Assembly: GCA_018340805.1 (NCBI GenBank)
Contig: JACMZG010000008.1
Coordinates: 12,031,992 to 12,095,991, forward strand
Length of the DNA: 64,000 bases
Direction: 5' to 3'
Source: Microvelia longipes
Lineage: Eukaryota > Arthropoda > Insecta > Hemiptera > Veliidae
The translations under genes and the position numbers were made by a program. The notes beneath the pieces are model-generated. The model was not told the origin of the DNA. It worked only from the letters and a program-made list of their open reading frames with translations, and did not search any database. Positions 1 through 11,526 of this stretch are shown here, piece by piece (the stretch's first letter is position 1; each line of letters opens with the position of its first letter).

Positions 1-440
1 AAAATAAAAACCAAGTAAATACAGTTTTTATTACCAACTTGAAAAATAAAATAAGTACTCGAAAAATAGTGTAAGTACTTCTCTCACGGAAGAGCTAAAA
101 TATGGTTTAAAATTGGATGGAACAAAAATATTTATATTTTTAAGAGCTTTTTTCCATTGTTCACTTTTTGTTTAGTTAGAAGTAAATAAAAATATAAAAT
201 CATATTACTGGGAAAATAAAATTATTAAAAACTAAAAATAGACAATAATGGTTAGAGTAAATGTCTTGTCAAATGACATGAGTAGAATATAATTAGTAGA
301 AGTAACTGTGTGTTCTAGAACAGAGATTTGGATACTCTTCTGAAAATATATTACATCCAATTTCAAATAATTTTCACTACTTGCATACAAAAATGTCAGG
401 TACGGGATACCTTTTTTTGCCACATCGGATTTTCTACGCA

Positions 441-690
441 CAACCTCACTACTTCGGACTCACATCGCTTGTCCTTAGATAGTAAATACATTCGATTTAT
501 TCTCATTGGTCACCCATCCAAGCACTGACAACGCTCGATGCTGCTTAACTATTATGACCCAAAAAATCTTTAGATATATTTTCAGTATTGAAACAAAATT
601 TAGTATACTTATTTGTTACGATACTTGGCACATATTTGACCTTATATATTACTACATGCGTGTCAAATCTCAAATTGACCGTAAAAATAA
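441..690 (-). repeat. 5S rRNA-derived SINE-like element, copy A
   Basis: Read on the minus strand, about 507-550 resembles the middle of eukaryotic 5S rRNA: GTTAAGCAGCATCGAGCG, then CAGTGCTTGGATGGGTGACC. The flanks are not 5S. A second diverged copy at 15411-15760 shares the 5S part, the flank AGATAGTAAATACAT and the distal block CTACATGCGTG(T/C)CAAATCTCAA (here near 653-675). A shared 5S module embedded in a longer shared repeat points to a 5S-derived SINE or similar retroelement rather than a functional 5S gene. The element ends are not resolved. Confidence 0.55.
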
Positions 691-717
691 CAAAATTGTA
701 AATAGTAGTTATAATAA

Positions 718-799
718 TATATAATATATATATAGATATATTATATATATTATATATATTATATTATATATATATATATATATTATATATTATATATAT
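718..799. repeat. (TA)n microsatellite
   Basis: An imperfect TA/TAT tract of about 80 bp. Confidence 0.9.
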
Positions 800-1674
800 G
801 ACTTATTCAACAGAGCAAAGTATGGATATATTAGTGTATTCTTATTATGTTTTTACTTCCATCTGCACATAAGTGTTTTGTATTACACGTATATCTCTAT
901 ATAACGACTTAAAGGTTCAAGTGAAAAATTCGTTATAAGAAATTTCGGTGTATAGAAATTTAAAAAATAAATAAACTCTACCTTTATGATATTTTAATGG
1001 ATATATAGGATGAATAATAACTCGCCGTTGCATAATTAGCAGCTTTTTCTTTTATTAGGTCCGTCACAGGATATTTTTGTCTTTAACATTGTTACCCATT
1101 GTAAAATTGCTGTCATCAATGTCTTCGTACTTGCATACTCGAGAACTTTTTTTAAATCGCACTCGTTTCGTATAACCTAAGTATTGAACTAGGAGCGATT
1201 TTATACTTCAGAGACAAGTCTTGTCTTTGACTCCATCGTCAGATCTTTTATTGATTTTTTGAGAAAGGGACAGCGATTCCGTTTTGACATTTTAATAAAC
1301 TTGATTTACAACAAATAAAAGTTTCACAAACGAACTGGTCAGACGAATACCAAATTAAAACTGAAAGATTTTTAGTTCTATGCTGTGTTAATCCTAATTT
1401 ATAAAATTGTAAAGAAAAGAGTTCGCAAAATTAGATAAGCATGTCGAGAATCAATATATAATTTTCTTGGAATTACAGAAAAACAGAAGTGCCGTTTTGG
1501 TTCAATTCCCTGAAGTTTGCGGGTCTTTATCTTATCTTTATTTTGGAAATTTTGTTCGTTATATAGAATTTTTTTTTGTTAAATAGAAACACTTTTAAAC
1601 ACGAAGTTCAAGGAACGTAAAAAATTCGTTATATGAAGACTTTGTTGTATAGAAGTTCGTTATATGGAGTCCGA

Positions 1675-1675
<1 letters not shown>

Positions 1676-1717
<42 letters not shown>

Positions 1718-1735
1718 ATATATATTATATATTGG
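1676..1735. repeat. (TA)n microsatellite
   Basis: An almost pure alternating TA tract with a few TTA interruptions. Confidence 0.9.
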
Positions 1736-1747
1736 AGTGCTAACTCT

Positions 1748-1840
1748 GTCTTTAGGATATCCCAGGCGGGTATAGAGCGCACTCTAGTTTAAAATTAGCT
1801 TCCATCCTGGGTTCGAATCTCAACTTGAGGCTATATAATA
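1748..1840 (+). repeat. possible tRNA-derived SINE fragment
   Basis: The stretch ends in GGGTTCGAATCTC, a good RNA polymerase III B box (GWTCRANNC). A clear A box at the proper distance and a cloverleaf are not evident. It lies between two (TA)n tracts. A SINE head or a decayed tRNA pseudogene is likelier than a functional tRNA. Confidence 0.3.
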
Positions 1841-1917
1841 ATTAGTTATAATAAGAAGTAAAATTAGTAAAACCCTGAATTCATGTCTATGACCCTATTA
1901 CCATAATTTTCTATGTA

Positions 1918-1972
1918 CATTTATATATATTTATATATATATATATTATATTATATATATATATATATATAC
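1918..1972. repeat. (TA)n microsatellite
   Basis: An imperfect TA-rich tract about 55 bp long. Confidence 0.85.
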
Positions 1973-2055
1973 ATATTTGTGTGTATAAAAATGATTAACA
2001 ACGCATAATATAACTAATTAATACATACAAGAATGATGCAAATAAAAAAGTATAA

Positions 2056-2066
2056 ATTTACCTTGT
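2056..2066 (-). other. 5' splice site (donor) ending the LRR coding exon
   Basis: The minus strand reads ACAAG|GTAAAT, a strong GT donor. The LRR periodicity stops here and the remaining open frame becomes a short hydrophobic tail, which supports a real exon end. Confidence 0.75.
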
Positions 2067-5000
2067 ATACTAAGGATGCGAATATGAAGTTCCAAAGGCT
2101 TGAAAGCATTTAGAGGAAGAGTTTTAAGATGATTATTCGATAAATCGAGGATCTTTAACTTTTTTAACTTTAGAAAACAACTATCACTTACACTAGATAT
2201 CAAATTATTCGATAAGTATAGCTCAGTCAAACTGCTAATGCTAGTAAACATATCGTCATATATTCTAGATATATTATTATAAGATACATCTAAAATTTCT
2301 AATGAATCTAATTTTCCCACATTGAAATAATCCAATTGGTTGTGAGTCAAATTTAAATTATTTAATAAATTTAATGATTTAAATACTGACTTGGACAATT
2401 CATTTAAATCGTTATAACTTAAATCAATCGTTACCAATAAATTCAAATGCACGAATATATTCGATGGTATTTTCATAATTTTATTTTTAGATAAATTTAT
2501 ATATTTTAGATTTGGAAATACATTAAATACATTGTTAGTTAATGTTAAATTTGAATTACTAATAATAATATCTTGTAATGATGTTAGCTGTATATTATTA
2601 TATAGCGTAATGTTATCTAAAGGGTTATTAGATAAATTTAATTTGAATAAATTAGACATATTACAAAATGACAAAACCGGAATATTATTAAATTTATTTA
2701 TAGATAAGTCTAATTGTTTTAAATTAGGCACAACTCTGTTTAAATCCGGTAAGGTGTCTAGTAAATTTTTACTCAAATCTAGTTCATTTAGATTAGTTAG
2801 ATTGGCATTAGATATTTCTATATTTGATATAATATTATTACTAAGATATAATTGTTTTAATTTCAGTGTTGCCAATTTAGATAAATCTAATGTTCGTATA
2901 CTATTTCTTTTTAAATTTAAAGTTTCTAATGTATTTATTTTATTGAATATATTATGCGGGACATTGTGCAGAGTATTATCGTTCATTAATATTTCTTTGA
3001 TGTTCAATATTTTTGTAAATAAATTATCATCAATTTGATTGATTTTATTACTCGATAAGCTTAATTTAGTTAGTTTTTTATTAGAATCGAATATTTTAGA
3101 TTTTAAACTGACTATAGCGTTATTATCTAAGTATAGATGTTCTAATCCCGTTAGACCTTTAAACGTATTCGCGTTTATATTATTAATATTGTTAAAAGAC
3201 ATTTTAAATATTTTGAGTGAAGGTATTGTTAAATATTCGACCGAATCAATATCTAACTTATTCGATTCCAAATTAAGTTGGCTCAACTGAGTCAAACTCC
3301 GTAAAGAATCTTTTTCAATTTTAACAACAGAACTGTTTCTCAAATTCAATATTTGTAACGGTAAATTATTTCTAAACAAAGATCGATGTATCACTAAAAT
3401 ATCATTATCAGATAAGTCTAATAACTTTAATTTTATTAATTTATCAAACGACCCGGATTCTACATAACTTATTAAGTTATTTGATAAATACAATTCTTCC
3501 AAATTATACAAATAGTTAAACGTTTTATCCGTTATATTGACTAATTTATTATTATTTAATTCTAATATGATCAGGTGTTTTAAATTTTGAAACGTTTCTC
3601 CATCTATATGCGTTATTGAATTGTTGGATAGATATATTCTCTCAATGTTATTTAAATCTTTAAACACATCTTTGTCTAATTTTGTTAAGTTATTATTACC
3701 TAACCATATAATTTGAACTTTATTACTATTCGTATTGATAGCAGTGTTGTTATTATTGATACTAGAATGGTGCAAATGCAACGACACACTGATTGGGTCT
3801 GTGTTTAGAAAAACATGATCGACCATATTTAAATAATTACCCTGTAAATTAACGTGCTGTAAATTCATTAATCTATTCATAGAACCGCTTTCTAATGTTT
3901 TAATATTATTATTTTCTAAATGAAGATCTTCTAAATTAATCAAATATTCGAATAAATCTTTATTAATTTCTTCCAATTTATTATTATGTAGTCTTAACTC
4001 TTTTAATAATTTCAACGATTTAAATGTTTCTGATGATAGATGTTTAATATTATTGTTATCTAAACTTAAAGAAGTTAAATAATTTGTATTTAGGAATAGA
4101 TTATCTGGAATAGTTTCAATATAATTATCTCCCATGTATAATTGATTTAGATTTAATAAAGTAGACAAAGATATTTCGTCTATAGATTGAATAGAATTCT
4201 GTTGTAAATAAATTACTGAAATATTAGATGAATTAGTAAAACAGTTGGCTGAAATTTCTAATATGTTATTATCGGATAGAAATATTTCTCTTAAATCAGG
4301 CAAATTTTCAAAAACACCATCAATATAATGTATGTGATTATGGCTTAAATCGATTGATCTAAGTTTACCATTGAATTTAAATATGTTGTGATTTATGTAT
4401 ACAACATTATTATGACTCAAATCTATTGATTCTAACATAGTAAGTGATATAAACGATTCCTTATCTATGCTGTATATGTTGTTGTAATACAGTGATAAAG
4501 TTTTCACGGAGGGTACGGAATTGAAGCAATCGCGGGGTAAAGTGGTAAAATTGTTTGAACTTAAATCTAAAAATATTAAGTTTAGTATAACACCATCGTG
4601 GTCTAATGAAGAGATACCGTTCCAAGCTAATTTGAGAGATTTTAATTTCTCTAACCTGTTTAATGATTTAACAGGAAAAAAATTGAGTTTATTTTCTGAT
4701 AAATCGAGTTCAATTAAAGAAGATTCAAGACCAGCAAAAGCTTGATCCGATATTTTGGAGATTAAATTAGATTTAACATTGATTTTGGTAAGTTTTAAGC
4801 CGTGGAATGTGTAGGAGTGAAGCTGGGTTAGAGAATTGGATTCAAAATCTAAAGTTTTTAAAGAACTCAATTCTGCGAGTGCTTTTTTAGGGATTTCTAA
4901 AAACCTGGATGAAACTATACTTAGAGATTCTAGATAAGATGCTAATGAGATTAAACATTCTTCTTCGAGCTTATTAAGACCGGTGTGTGAAATTTGCAAG

Positions 5001-5260
5001 TGTCTTATTTTCGTTTTACTAGGGAAAAAATCTTTAAATAATACTTCGACTTTTCTATTTAGATCATAAATCGAGAATGACTGAATTGGCGAATGAACAG
5101 ATGATAAAACTGAACGAATGACTGATAAACTGACTGCGGGACATTCGAGGAATATTCCATCATCGAAGTTGTAGCAGGGACATTGTTGTACTAGATCTGG
5201 ACATTTAGAGTGGACAGCTAGTATGACTGAGATGATGGTTACTAGGGATACACGGTACAT
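2062..5260 (-). CDS. Secreted leucine-rich-repeat protein, chaoptin/artichoke-like (3' exons missing)
   Basis: The exon encodes about 1066 residues. Residues 1-18 form a signal peptide (MYRVSLVTIISVILAVHS). A cysteine-rich N-terminal cap follows, with Cys near 20, 27, 29 and 39, like an LRRNT. Roughly 40 extracellular-type repeats of about 24 residues (LxxLxLxxNxIxxI/L) then fill residues ~50-1060. Such proteins act at the cell surface or in the apical matrix in adhesion; chaoptin (about 40 LRRs) and artichoke are the closest architectures I know. An Asn-rich irregular insert sits near residues 480-510. The coding exon ends in a phase-1 donor, CAAG|GTAAAT on the minus strand, so the last few residues of the open frame (to 2018) are intron. 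Any C-terminal cap, membrane or GPI-anchor signal must lie in later exons. The ATG is the first in frame, directly before the signal peptide. The family is certain; the orthologue is not. Confidence 0.88.
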
Positions 5261-5342
5261 CCTCCATTTATCATCTCATCTTTATATTCTACCTCCTCTA
5301 TACTTTCATCTTCTTCTCAACAGATTATCTGAAAAAAAGTGA
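5261..5342 (-). other. 5' UTR segment and 3' splice site upstream of the LRR start codon
   Basis: On the minus strand CACTTTTTTTCAG ends at 5329, a polypyrimidine tract with AG. The 68 nt from 5328 to the ATG would be 5' UTR. This leader holds two very short upstream ATG frames (ATG-AAA-GTA-TAG and ATG-AGA-TGA). An upstream non-coding exon is therefore likely, placing 5343 onward in the first intron. Confidence 0.55.
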
Positions 5343-5564
5343 AAGAGAAATATATAAGTAATATGAACTACAAAATGTGCAAACTACAATTAGAACGAAA
5401 TTATATCAGAAACTTTTAGCCATAACTTCAATAATAATATTACTGATAATGATACTATAGTTATTTGTATCCTACAAATAAGGGTTTTTAATTTAAGGGT
5501 TCAAATAATCAGGTTATTATTTCTCACTTATTGTTAGAACAGTGTATAATCCTTACAGCGCAAC
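5343..5564. other. inferred first intron, AT-rich
   Basis: Low-complexity AT-rich sequence between the inferred acceptor and the 26-bp minisatellite. No coding signal is seen. Confidence 0.4.
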
Positions 5565-6170
5565 AAGAGGCTTTTCCTGTTATAGCCGAAGGCTTTCTCC
5601 TAAAAGTATAGCAGAAGACTTTCTCCTTACAGTGTAGCCGAGGACTTTCTCCTTACAGTGTAGAAGGAGACTCTCTGCTTACAATGTAGAAGGAGGCTTT
5701 TCTCCTTACAGTGTAGAAGAAGACTTTCTCCTGACATTGTAGCGGAGGACTTTCTCCTAACAGTGTAGCAGGAGACTTTCTCTTAACAGATAGCAGGAGA
5801 CTTTTCCTTACAGTGTAGCCGAAGACTTTCTCTACAGTGTAGAAGGAGATCTTGCTTACAATGTAGAAGGAGGCTTTCTCCTTACAGTGTAGAAGGAGAC
5901 TTCTGCTTACAATGTAGAGGAGGCTTTCTTACAGTGTAGAAGGAGACCCTCTGCTTACAATGTAGAAGGAGGCTTTTTCCTTACAGTGTAGAAGAAGACT
6001 TCCTCCTGACAGTGTAGCGGGAGGCTTTTCTCCTAACAGTGTAGCAGGAGACTTTCTCTTGACAGTATAGCAGACTTTCTCCTTACAGTGTGGAAGACTT
6101 TCTCCTTACAGTGTAGAAGAGGCTCTGCTAACATTGTAAGGAGGCTTCTCCTAACAGGTTAGCAGAGACT
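5565..6170. repeat. 26-bp minisatellite (about 23 copies)
   Basis: The tandem unit is close to GTGTAGAAGGAGACTTTC plus TCCTTACA, with substitutions and small indels. Each unit holds the short inverted pair AAGGAGA / TCTCCTT and could fold into small hairpins. It lies upstream of the LRR start, probably in its first intron. Confidence 0.85.
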
Positions 6171-7572
6171 ATCATCAAATACCCTTCAAGAAAATCCTAT
6201 GAGACGCCTGAGAAGGCAGTGGCCTCAAGACCAGTTATCTTTTTAAATTTAACATAAATTAATCGGATCATCTTTTTAATATATATTTTATTTACTTATT
6301 TATAGATAATTTTATTTTTCCTAAATCTTTTTTTTAGTATTCCTGTCTTTACATTCCAATAGTGATATTATTTTTACTGTTTATTTCCAACTTTCACCAG
6401 AGTGTAATCACTCGATTGTTTTCCTACCAAGCATATCAAAGCCATTAAAACTGTTAACTCTGTTAACTCTAATACTTGTAACAATCACAATTATACTTGT
6501 ATGAATCAATAAATAAACAAATTATCTTTCACAAATAATTTTTTTTATCTTCTTACAAATTACTTTCACTTCCAACTTAACTGATTCTTAAATATGAACT
6601 TACTTTTTCTTATGCAAACTATGCTTTTTCTCTTTATCTTAGTCTCTTCAACATCAATTAATTTAAAACATCAATTTACTTATTTTATTTATTTTAATAA
6701 AATACACTAAGCAGCCGTTTAGTGGCCGATATTTACAGTTCCACAATGTGAATTTTGTTTTTGAATGTGAACTTTTTTTCTCTTATGAAAACATCCAAAC
6801 TATGAATAAAAAGCAACCGTGCAGCTGCAGCTTTACTCTTGGTCAGACACGCAAGACGGTGAGTATATCTTTTGTGTTATAGAATTGGCAAAAATCGTCA
6901 TTTTCTGATGCAAATTTGCCAAAAAGGCTCAAAGGCGTGGCCTACTTTTTAGGGTATGTGTTATCTTTTTATCGTCGCCATCGAAATGAAATATTTAAAT
7001 TAGATCCTTTAAAACATTTTAAGAGTCACAACGCATCTGGAGGTTATCTCGGAGCAATAATCCATGTATTTAATGTATGTAGATTAAATACATTAATTAA
7101 TAATCGTAGAGTATTACAAAAGTCAACACACTATGTCAATAGTATCATTCAGATGAGGGGATAATTAACAGTAACCTGGAGATAATTGCAGATCCCAAAC
7201 TGTATTAAATCTACATAGCTAATTAATTACTTCAAAAGCGTTTTGGGGACTATTACATTAACCTTGTTGCTAATACCTATGATATAACAATAGAAGAAGC
7301 GGCGATGGGAGAATACAAGGGCCTATAGCTTTGATTGATTTTAATAAAAACTGAGTATCAAAAAATTTATTGCTCAACCCCCAATGATGAGGGGGAGCAA
7401 CATTATAATTTGAATATCTTTGGTTTGAAGGAAAACATCAAAAGACCTGAGACAGCTCTCTTTTAATTTTTATTCTAAACATTTCTACATATTTTGAGCC
7501 TGGAGTGAAAGCGCGGCTTGAAAATTTTAAGTTAAAAATCATTTTATTTACATACCTCTCTACCTAGTGATA
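6171..7572. other. non-coding sequence, no recognised gene
   Basis: AT-rich sequence. An open frame at 6916-7164 (plus) begins with TTG rather than ATG and shows no motif I recognise, so I do not call it a gene. The stretch may include first-intron or upstream sequence of the LRR gene. Confidence 0.4.
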
Positions 7573-8125
7573 GTAGAAGTAAGTCCAATAAAACCTTAAC
7601 CAAAATCTGTACCTGGAACAGTTTTAGAGATGTAAGTCCTGCAATACCTTAATAGTATACGTGGCTAGCATAGTTCTTGAGTTATGAGTTCAACAAGACC
7701 TTAATCACATCCATAACTAGCACATTCTAGATGGGAGTCCAAAAAGACCTTAATCACATCCATAACTAGCACATTTCTCTAGATGGAAGTCCAAAAAGAC
7801 CTTAATCACATCCATAACTAGCACATTTCTCTAGATGGAAGTCCAAAAAGACCTTAATAACATCCATAACTAGCACATTTCTCTAGATGGGAGTCCAAAA
7901 AGACCTTAATCACATCCATAACTAGCACATTTCTCTAGATGGGAGTTCAACAAGACCTTAATCACATCCAAAACTAGCACATTTCTCTAGATGGGAGTCC
8001 AAAAAGACCTTAACACATCCATAACCAATGGGGTCAAAAAAGACCTAGCACATTTCTCTAGATGGGAGTCCAAAAAGACCTTAATCAATCCATAACTAGC
8101 ACATTTCTCTGGATGGGAGTCCATA
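7573..8125. repeat. 52-bp minisatellite (about 10 copies)
   Basis: The unit includes GAGTCCAAAAAGACCTTAAT, then CACATCCATAACTAGCAC and ATTTCTCTAGATGG. Central copies are nearly identical and the left-edge copies (7573-7730) are more diverged, as usual when arrays turn over from the middle. Confidence 0.88.
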
Positions 8126-9285
8126 AACATTACTTTAATAATGTTTGTTTCATTTAACATTAATTCAGTAATTTTTGTTATGAAAAAATCATTATTGTTA
8201 AAATACACTCTTTTGGTACTAAGCTTTCCATATAATACCATAGGAAGCTTAGAACCACTTTTGGCAGCTTTTAGCAATAAGTGACAAGCATTAGTTGAAC
8301 ATCAAATTTAAGTTGTTGCTAAGTCATAAAGATGAAAATAAAGTTTAACATTCAATACGAGAACAGATTGATGTCTAGTGATAAGATAAGATGTCTTCAA
8401 GATATTTCTGACAAATTCTCATTGATTTATCTCCACCACTTCACCATTTCCACTTATCTATTCAAACCAGTTTTTCTTTTCTATGTTTTAAAAATACTTT
8501 TTTCGCAATGTTTTCTTTGGGAAAGCAGACAAATTCTTTTTCCTGACACAAATTGTTTTTAGCCCGGTATCTTTTTTGAAAGGGTTTGTCAGTTTTCACT
8601 TCTTTTATTTTATAACTATGTTTTTTATCCAATCAGTTAGATATTTTTCTTTAGATTATTATTAATATTTATAAAAATATATTTTCTTTTTTTTTATTAT
8701 TATTTAAATTTAAACAATATTGAAAATATTGAAATAAAATTGTATTATTAGTGTTGCGGCATAATGTTGAAAATTTGAAAATTTAATGCCCGAAATCGTA
8801 ACAATAAAATAGTTAGCCAATAAAAAGACCTAACGTTCCTCGACTCTGTCTTTATTGTATTGTAAGTACGTTAATTACCTCAGTTAAAATTATAAATACT
8901 AAACGCCTCTGAAAATAATTTAATTTGTCAAATTTGTAACGATTTAAATTATTAATTTAATAATTATTGTGTTTGATGGGGCTCATTTTAAAATAAATGA
9001 TTTTATACTAGAATTACTAAAATAACGTTAAATGAAATAAACACTAATGAAGTAATGATATCTTGATGTAGTTTTATTACAAACTTAACTATTGATGTAT
9101 ATTGATAAATAACTTTACTGTTGATGCAGTTTTATAAATAACTTTAATTTTTTTGCATTCTCCATAGCCCCTTAATTCGAAGTTTTTAGCACTATTCTAA
9201 AAAGAAATAATGAAATTGAAATATTTTATATACACAGACTCGCTTTCTAATGATGATTGAAGATTAAAACAACAATAGGTAAATA
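8126..9285. other. AT-rich, nothing recognised
   Basis: I see no gene, repeat array or RNA signal here. The open frame at 8332-8562 has no family features. Confidence 0.4.
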
Positions 9286-9329
9286 AAGAAGGAGGGTGGA
9301 GAAAACAATTTTTCCTCTAGAAGGGAGAA

Positions 9330-9515
9330 AACATTAACTTTCCGCCCTTATTTTCAGGGAGGAAAAACCCGTATTACGGCCTATAAGTGAAAATAAGGGA
9401 GGGAACAAAAATCAGGGCGGAAAGTAAATCACTTTTCGCCCAACTGTTTGGCGCAATCGATTATACATTTGCTTGTGAATCTAAAGATTCATTGTTCGAA
9501 TCCAGTCCGAGAAAC
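9330..9515 (+). repeat. SINE-like unit: rearranged inverted repeat plus tRNA-like module
   Basis: The block at 9337-9355 (ACTTTCCGCCCTTATTTTC) has complements in two pieces, GAAAATAAGGG at 9389-9399 and GGGCGGAAAGT at 9415-9425. Next to it, 9449-9459 matches the A-box consensus TRGYNNANNNG exactly (TGGCGCAATCG), and 9494-9502 matches the B box (GTTCGAATC) at tRNA-like spacing. The acceptor and T stems do not pair well, so this is a tRNA pseudogene or the Pol III head of a SINE, not a working tRNA. Confidence 0.45.
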
Positions 9516-10260
9516 ATTGTTTTCATCGTTTTACAATAATTAATATTTTTATCAACACTGCATGAATTTTTATGATATTTGTACTGTTGTTTTGATAATG
9601 TTGCAACGTCTAAGCTAGAAAAAACGTATCATTTTAACTTAAATACGGCAGAAATAAAAATGGCGTCAGTAATTTTCTTACCTTGTCTTCAGCGTATTTT
9701 AGGTAAACAACGTATTAACTAGATCAGCTATTACAATATTATAGCGAAGTAAGACAAATCGCACCTTTAAACTGTATTTAACTTTAATTAATTCAAGATT
9801 AAACCAAACAAACTCGTAAACAACAAACAGTTTGTTTGTTTCTTATATTATTGTTTGGTCTAAATAATAACGTTTGACAGTGTCTGTAGTTATTCATTGA
9901 CCTAAAACTTTTGTTTTTTTAACAACAAAAAAGAAAAAGATACGTAAAAGATCAAATGAAACGAATAATGTTATATATTTTTTTTAAAACTTGATAATTG
10001 TTCTCGGAAGTATTCTAGTTAAAAATCAGTGTTGTATTGAAATTAAAAGTAAAATTTAAGTTGGCATTCCTGTTAAATTGAATTGAATGACTTAGCAAGC
10101 CAACATCTGTATCTTTTCATTTATCTATGATTCTTCTTTATTTTTTACTATATGTTGTGGTAAAACAATTTGTGTTTTTATGGTATTCAGTGCTATTTTT
10201 GTATCTAGTTAAAAGATTTTTAAATAATGCAAAAGCTTGATATATTTAAATAAAATAAAT
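9516..10260. other. AT-rich, nothing recognised
   Basis: No gene or array is visible. A loose inverted pair around AAACCAAACAAACTCG / TTTGTTTGTTT is near 9800-9865. Confidence 0.4.
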
Positions 10261-10429
10261 TTGTTAAAATTTTATTTCCTAACTGCTATCCCTATAAATT
10301 CCTCGCCTACGCCTCTAAGTTTAAACATAAAGGTTCCCTCGGCTTACGCCTCACGACCTAATAAAAAACCGGGGCTTAATGACTGTTTCCTCCCTTGGTA
10401 CGTAAGTAACTATTTCAAAACAGTAGAGA

Positions 10430-10700
10430 GGAGGTCAAAAACAATTATATTACTTACATACAAAATTACGCAAGCCCTTTCTGGACATGGTAAAGCATAT
10501 CTTAACCGTTTTAACATTATTTCAGATATATCATGTAGCTGCGTCAACTCCCCAAACCTGGCACCACATTACTTTTGATTGCCCGTTTTTTGATGCTGAG
10601 AGAAGCTCATTAATTTCTAGCCTTGTCACAAGAGGAGAATCTTGTGATTTCTGCTAATTTTAATGTTTTTAAAATGTTTTCCCTAAATTGATTAACTCTT
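10430..10700 (+). pseudogene. non-LTR retrotransposon (LINE) 3' end, C-terminal zinc-knuckle fragment
   Basis: The plus-strand translation near 10460-10560 gives ITQALSGHGKAYLNRF followed by a CSC pair. After a frameshift near 10560-10570 it continues TFDCPFFDAERSSLISSL. This is the pattern ending many I/R1/Jockey-type LINE ORF2 proteins: TGHG...YL...F, then a Cys pair, then H and C. The same module ends the LINE at 25374-26297. Only the C-terminus is present and it is frameshifted, so it is a dead fragment. The clade cannot be fixed from this length. Confidence 0.6.
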
Positions 10701-10825
10701 TGGATTTTGACAAATTAAGTTTATAACTTATTTAATTATAACTTATTAATTTTTATAACTTTATAAAATTTCTTATCTTTATAACTATTATATTTTTTAT
10801 AATTTTTTATCCTAATAATTATTAT

Positions 10826-11068
10826 TTATGCCGCAGGAATGTAGGAAAAGTATTGTTATAGCAAAAAAATCTGAAACCGGGATGAAAACGGAATTATCCA
10901 CTTCACTTGTTTATAGCCTCCTGAGTGGTTTTCACAAATTTGTGAAAACACATACACATACACATACATGTGTATGTATGTATGTATGTGTGATAATTTA
11001 TTTATTTATTTATTATTTATTACTATACTTTTCTTATATACCTACGGTGTAAATGAGGAAAAGTAAAA
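10826..11068. repeat. dispersed repeat family D copies with CA-type microsatellite
   Basis: On the minus strand 10826-10960 carries GTGAAAACCACTCAGGAGG, GGATAATTCCG and TGCGGCATAAA, followed outward by a CATACA microsatellite (about 10953-10990). On the plus strand 11037-11065 carries ATACCTACGGTGTAAATGAG with GAAAAGTAAA. The same words recur at 15940-16078, 30024-30160 and 63750-63825. I take this as an unclassified short mobile element present here as two fragments in opposite orientation. Confidence 0.5.
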
Positions 11069-11526
11069 GATTAGCAAAGAAGCTTTGTGTCATGCCTGAC
11101 AGATAATTTACTGAGTAGATAAATATAACTTATATTTACGTAATAATAAATTTCACAGAAGAGAAATATGGAATTATTCCATGTGATGGTTTGACCTCGG
11201 TTGTCAGGAATGAGGCAAATATTTTAGATATATTTCGTGATATTTGTCTCTTTAATTTGCTGTAGTGTTGTATTTACAAAATAAATTACCAAATTTAATA
11301 ATGCGAACCAGTGGATTTTAACTGTTCTTAATTAATTAGTTAAGTTTAGAACATTAATAATTGTTAAAAAGCACAATTTTTTTATTTTTTTAGTATTAGT
11401 CGACGAGAGAAATTTTTTTCTATTTTTAAGAGCTTTCCAAATAAATATCTTTATATATTTTTTGTATGTTCTCAATATAATATATATATTTTCTCAAAGT
11501 ATATTAGAATATGAAGAAAAACCCGA
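11069..11526. other. AT-rich, nothing recognised
   Basis: No gene or repeat array is seen between the family D repeat and the 31-bp minisatellite. Confidence 0.4.

Larger units (their letters stand above)
1..2061. other. AT-rich non-coding sequence, probably intron downstream of the LRR exon
   Basis: No convincing exon is visible here on either strand. The LRR coding exon to the right ends in a splice donor at 2060-2061, so on the minus strand this stretch should be intron or hold later exons of that gene. It contains three (TA)n tracts, a 5S-rRNA-like repeat and a tRNA-like B box, listed separately. The short open frames here have no family features. Confidence 0.5.

Noticed and set aside
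507..550. Functional 5S rRNA gene
   Set aside because: Only a central part resembles 5S, and the flanks are shared with another degenerate copy rather than with 5S ends.
2532..4745. Plus-strand frames opposite the LRR exon
   Set aside because: They are shadows of the LRR periodicity and codon bias on the coding strand.
6916..7164. 82-residue frame as a possible small gene
   Set aside because: It starts with TTG, has no recognised motif, and lies in AT-rich sequence without supporting splice signals that I could verify.
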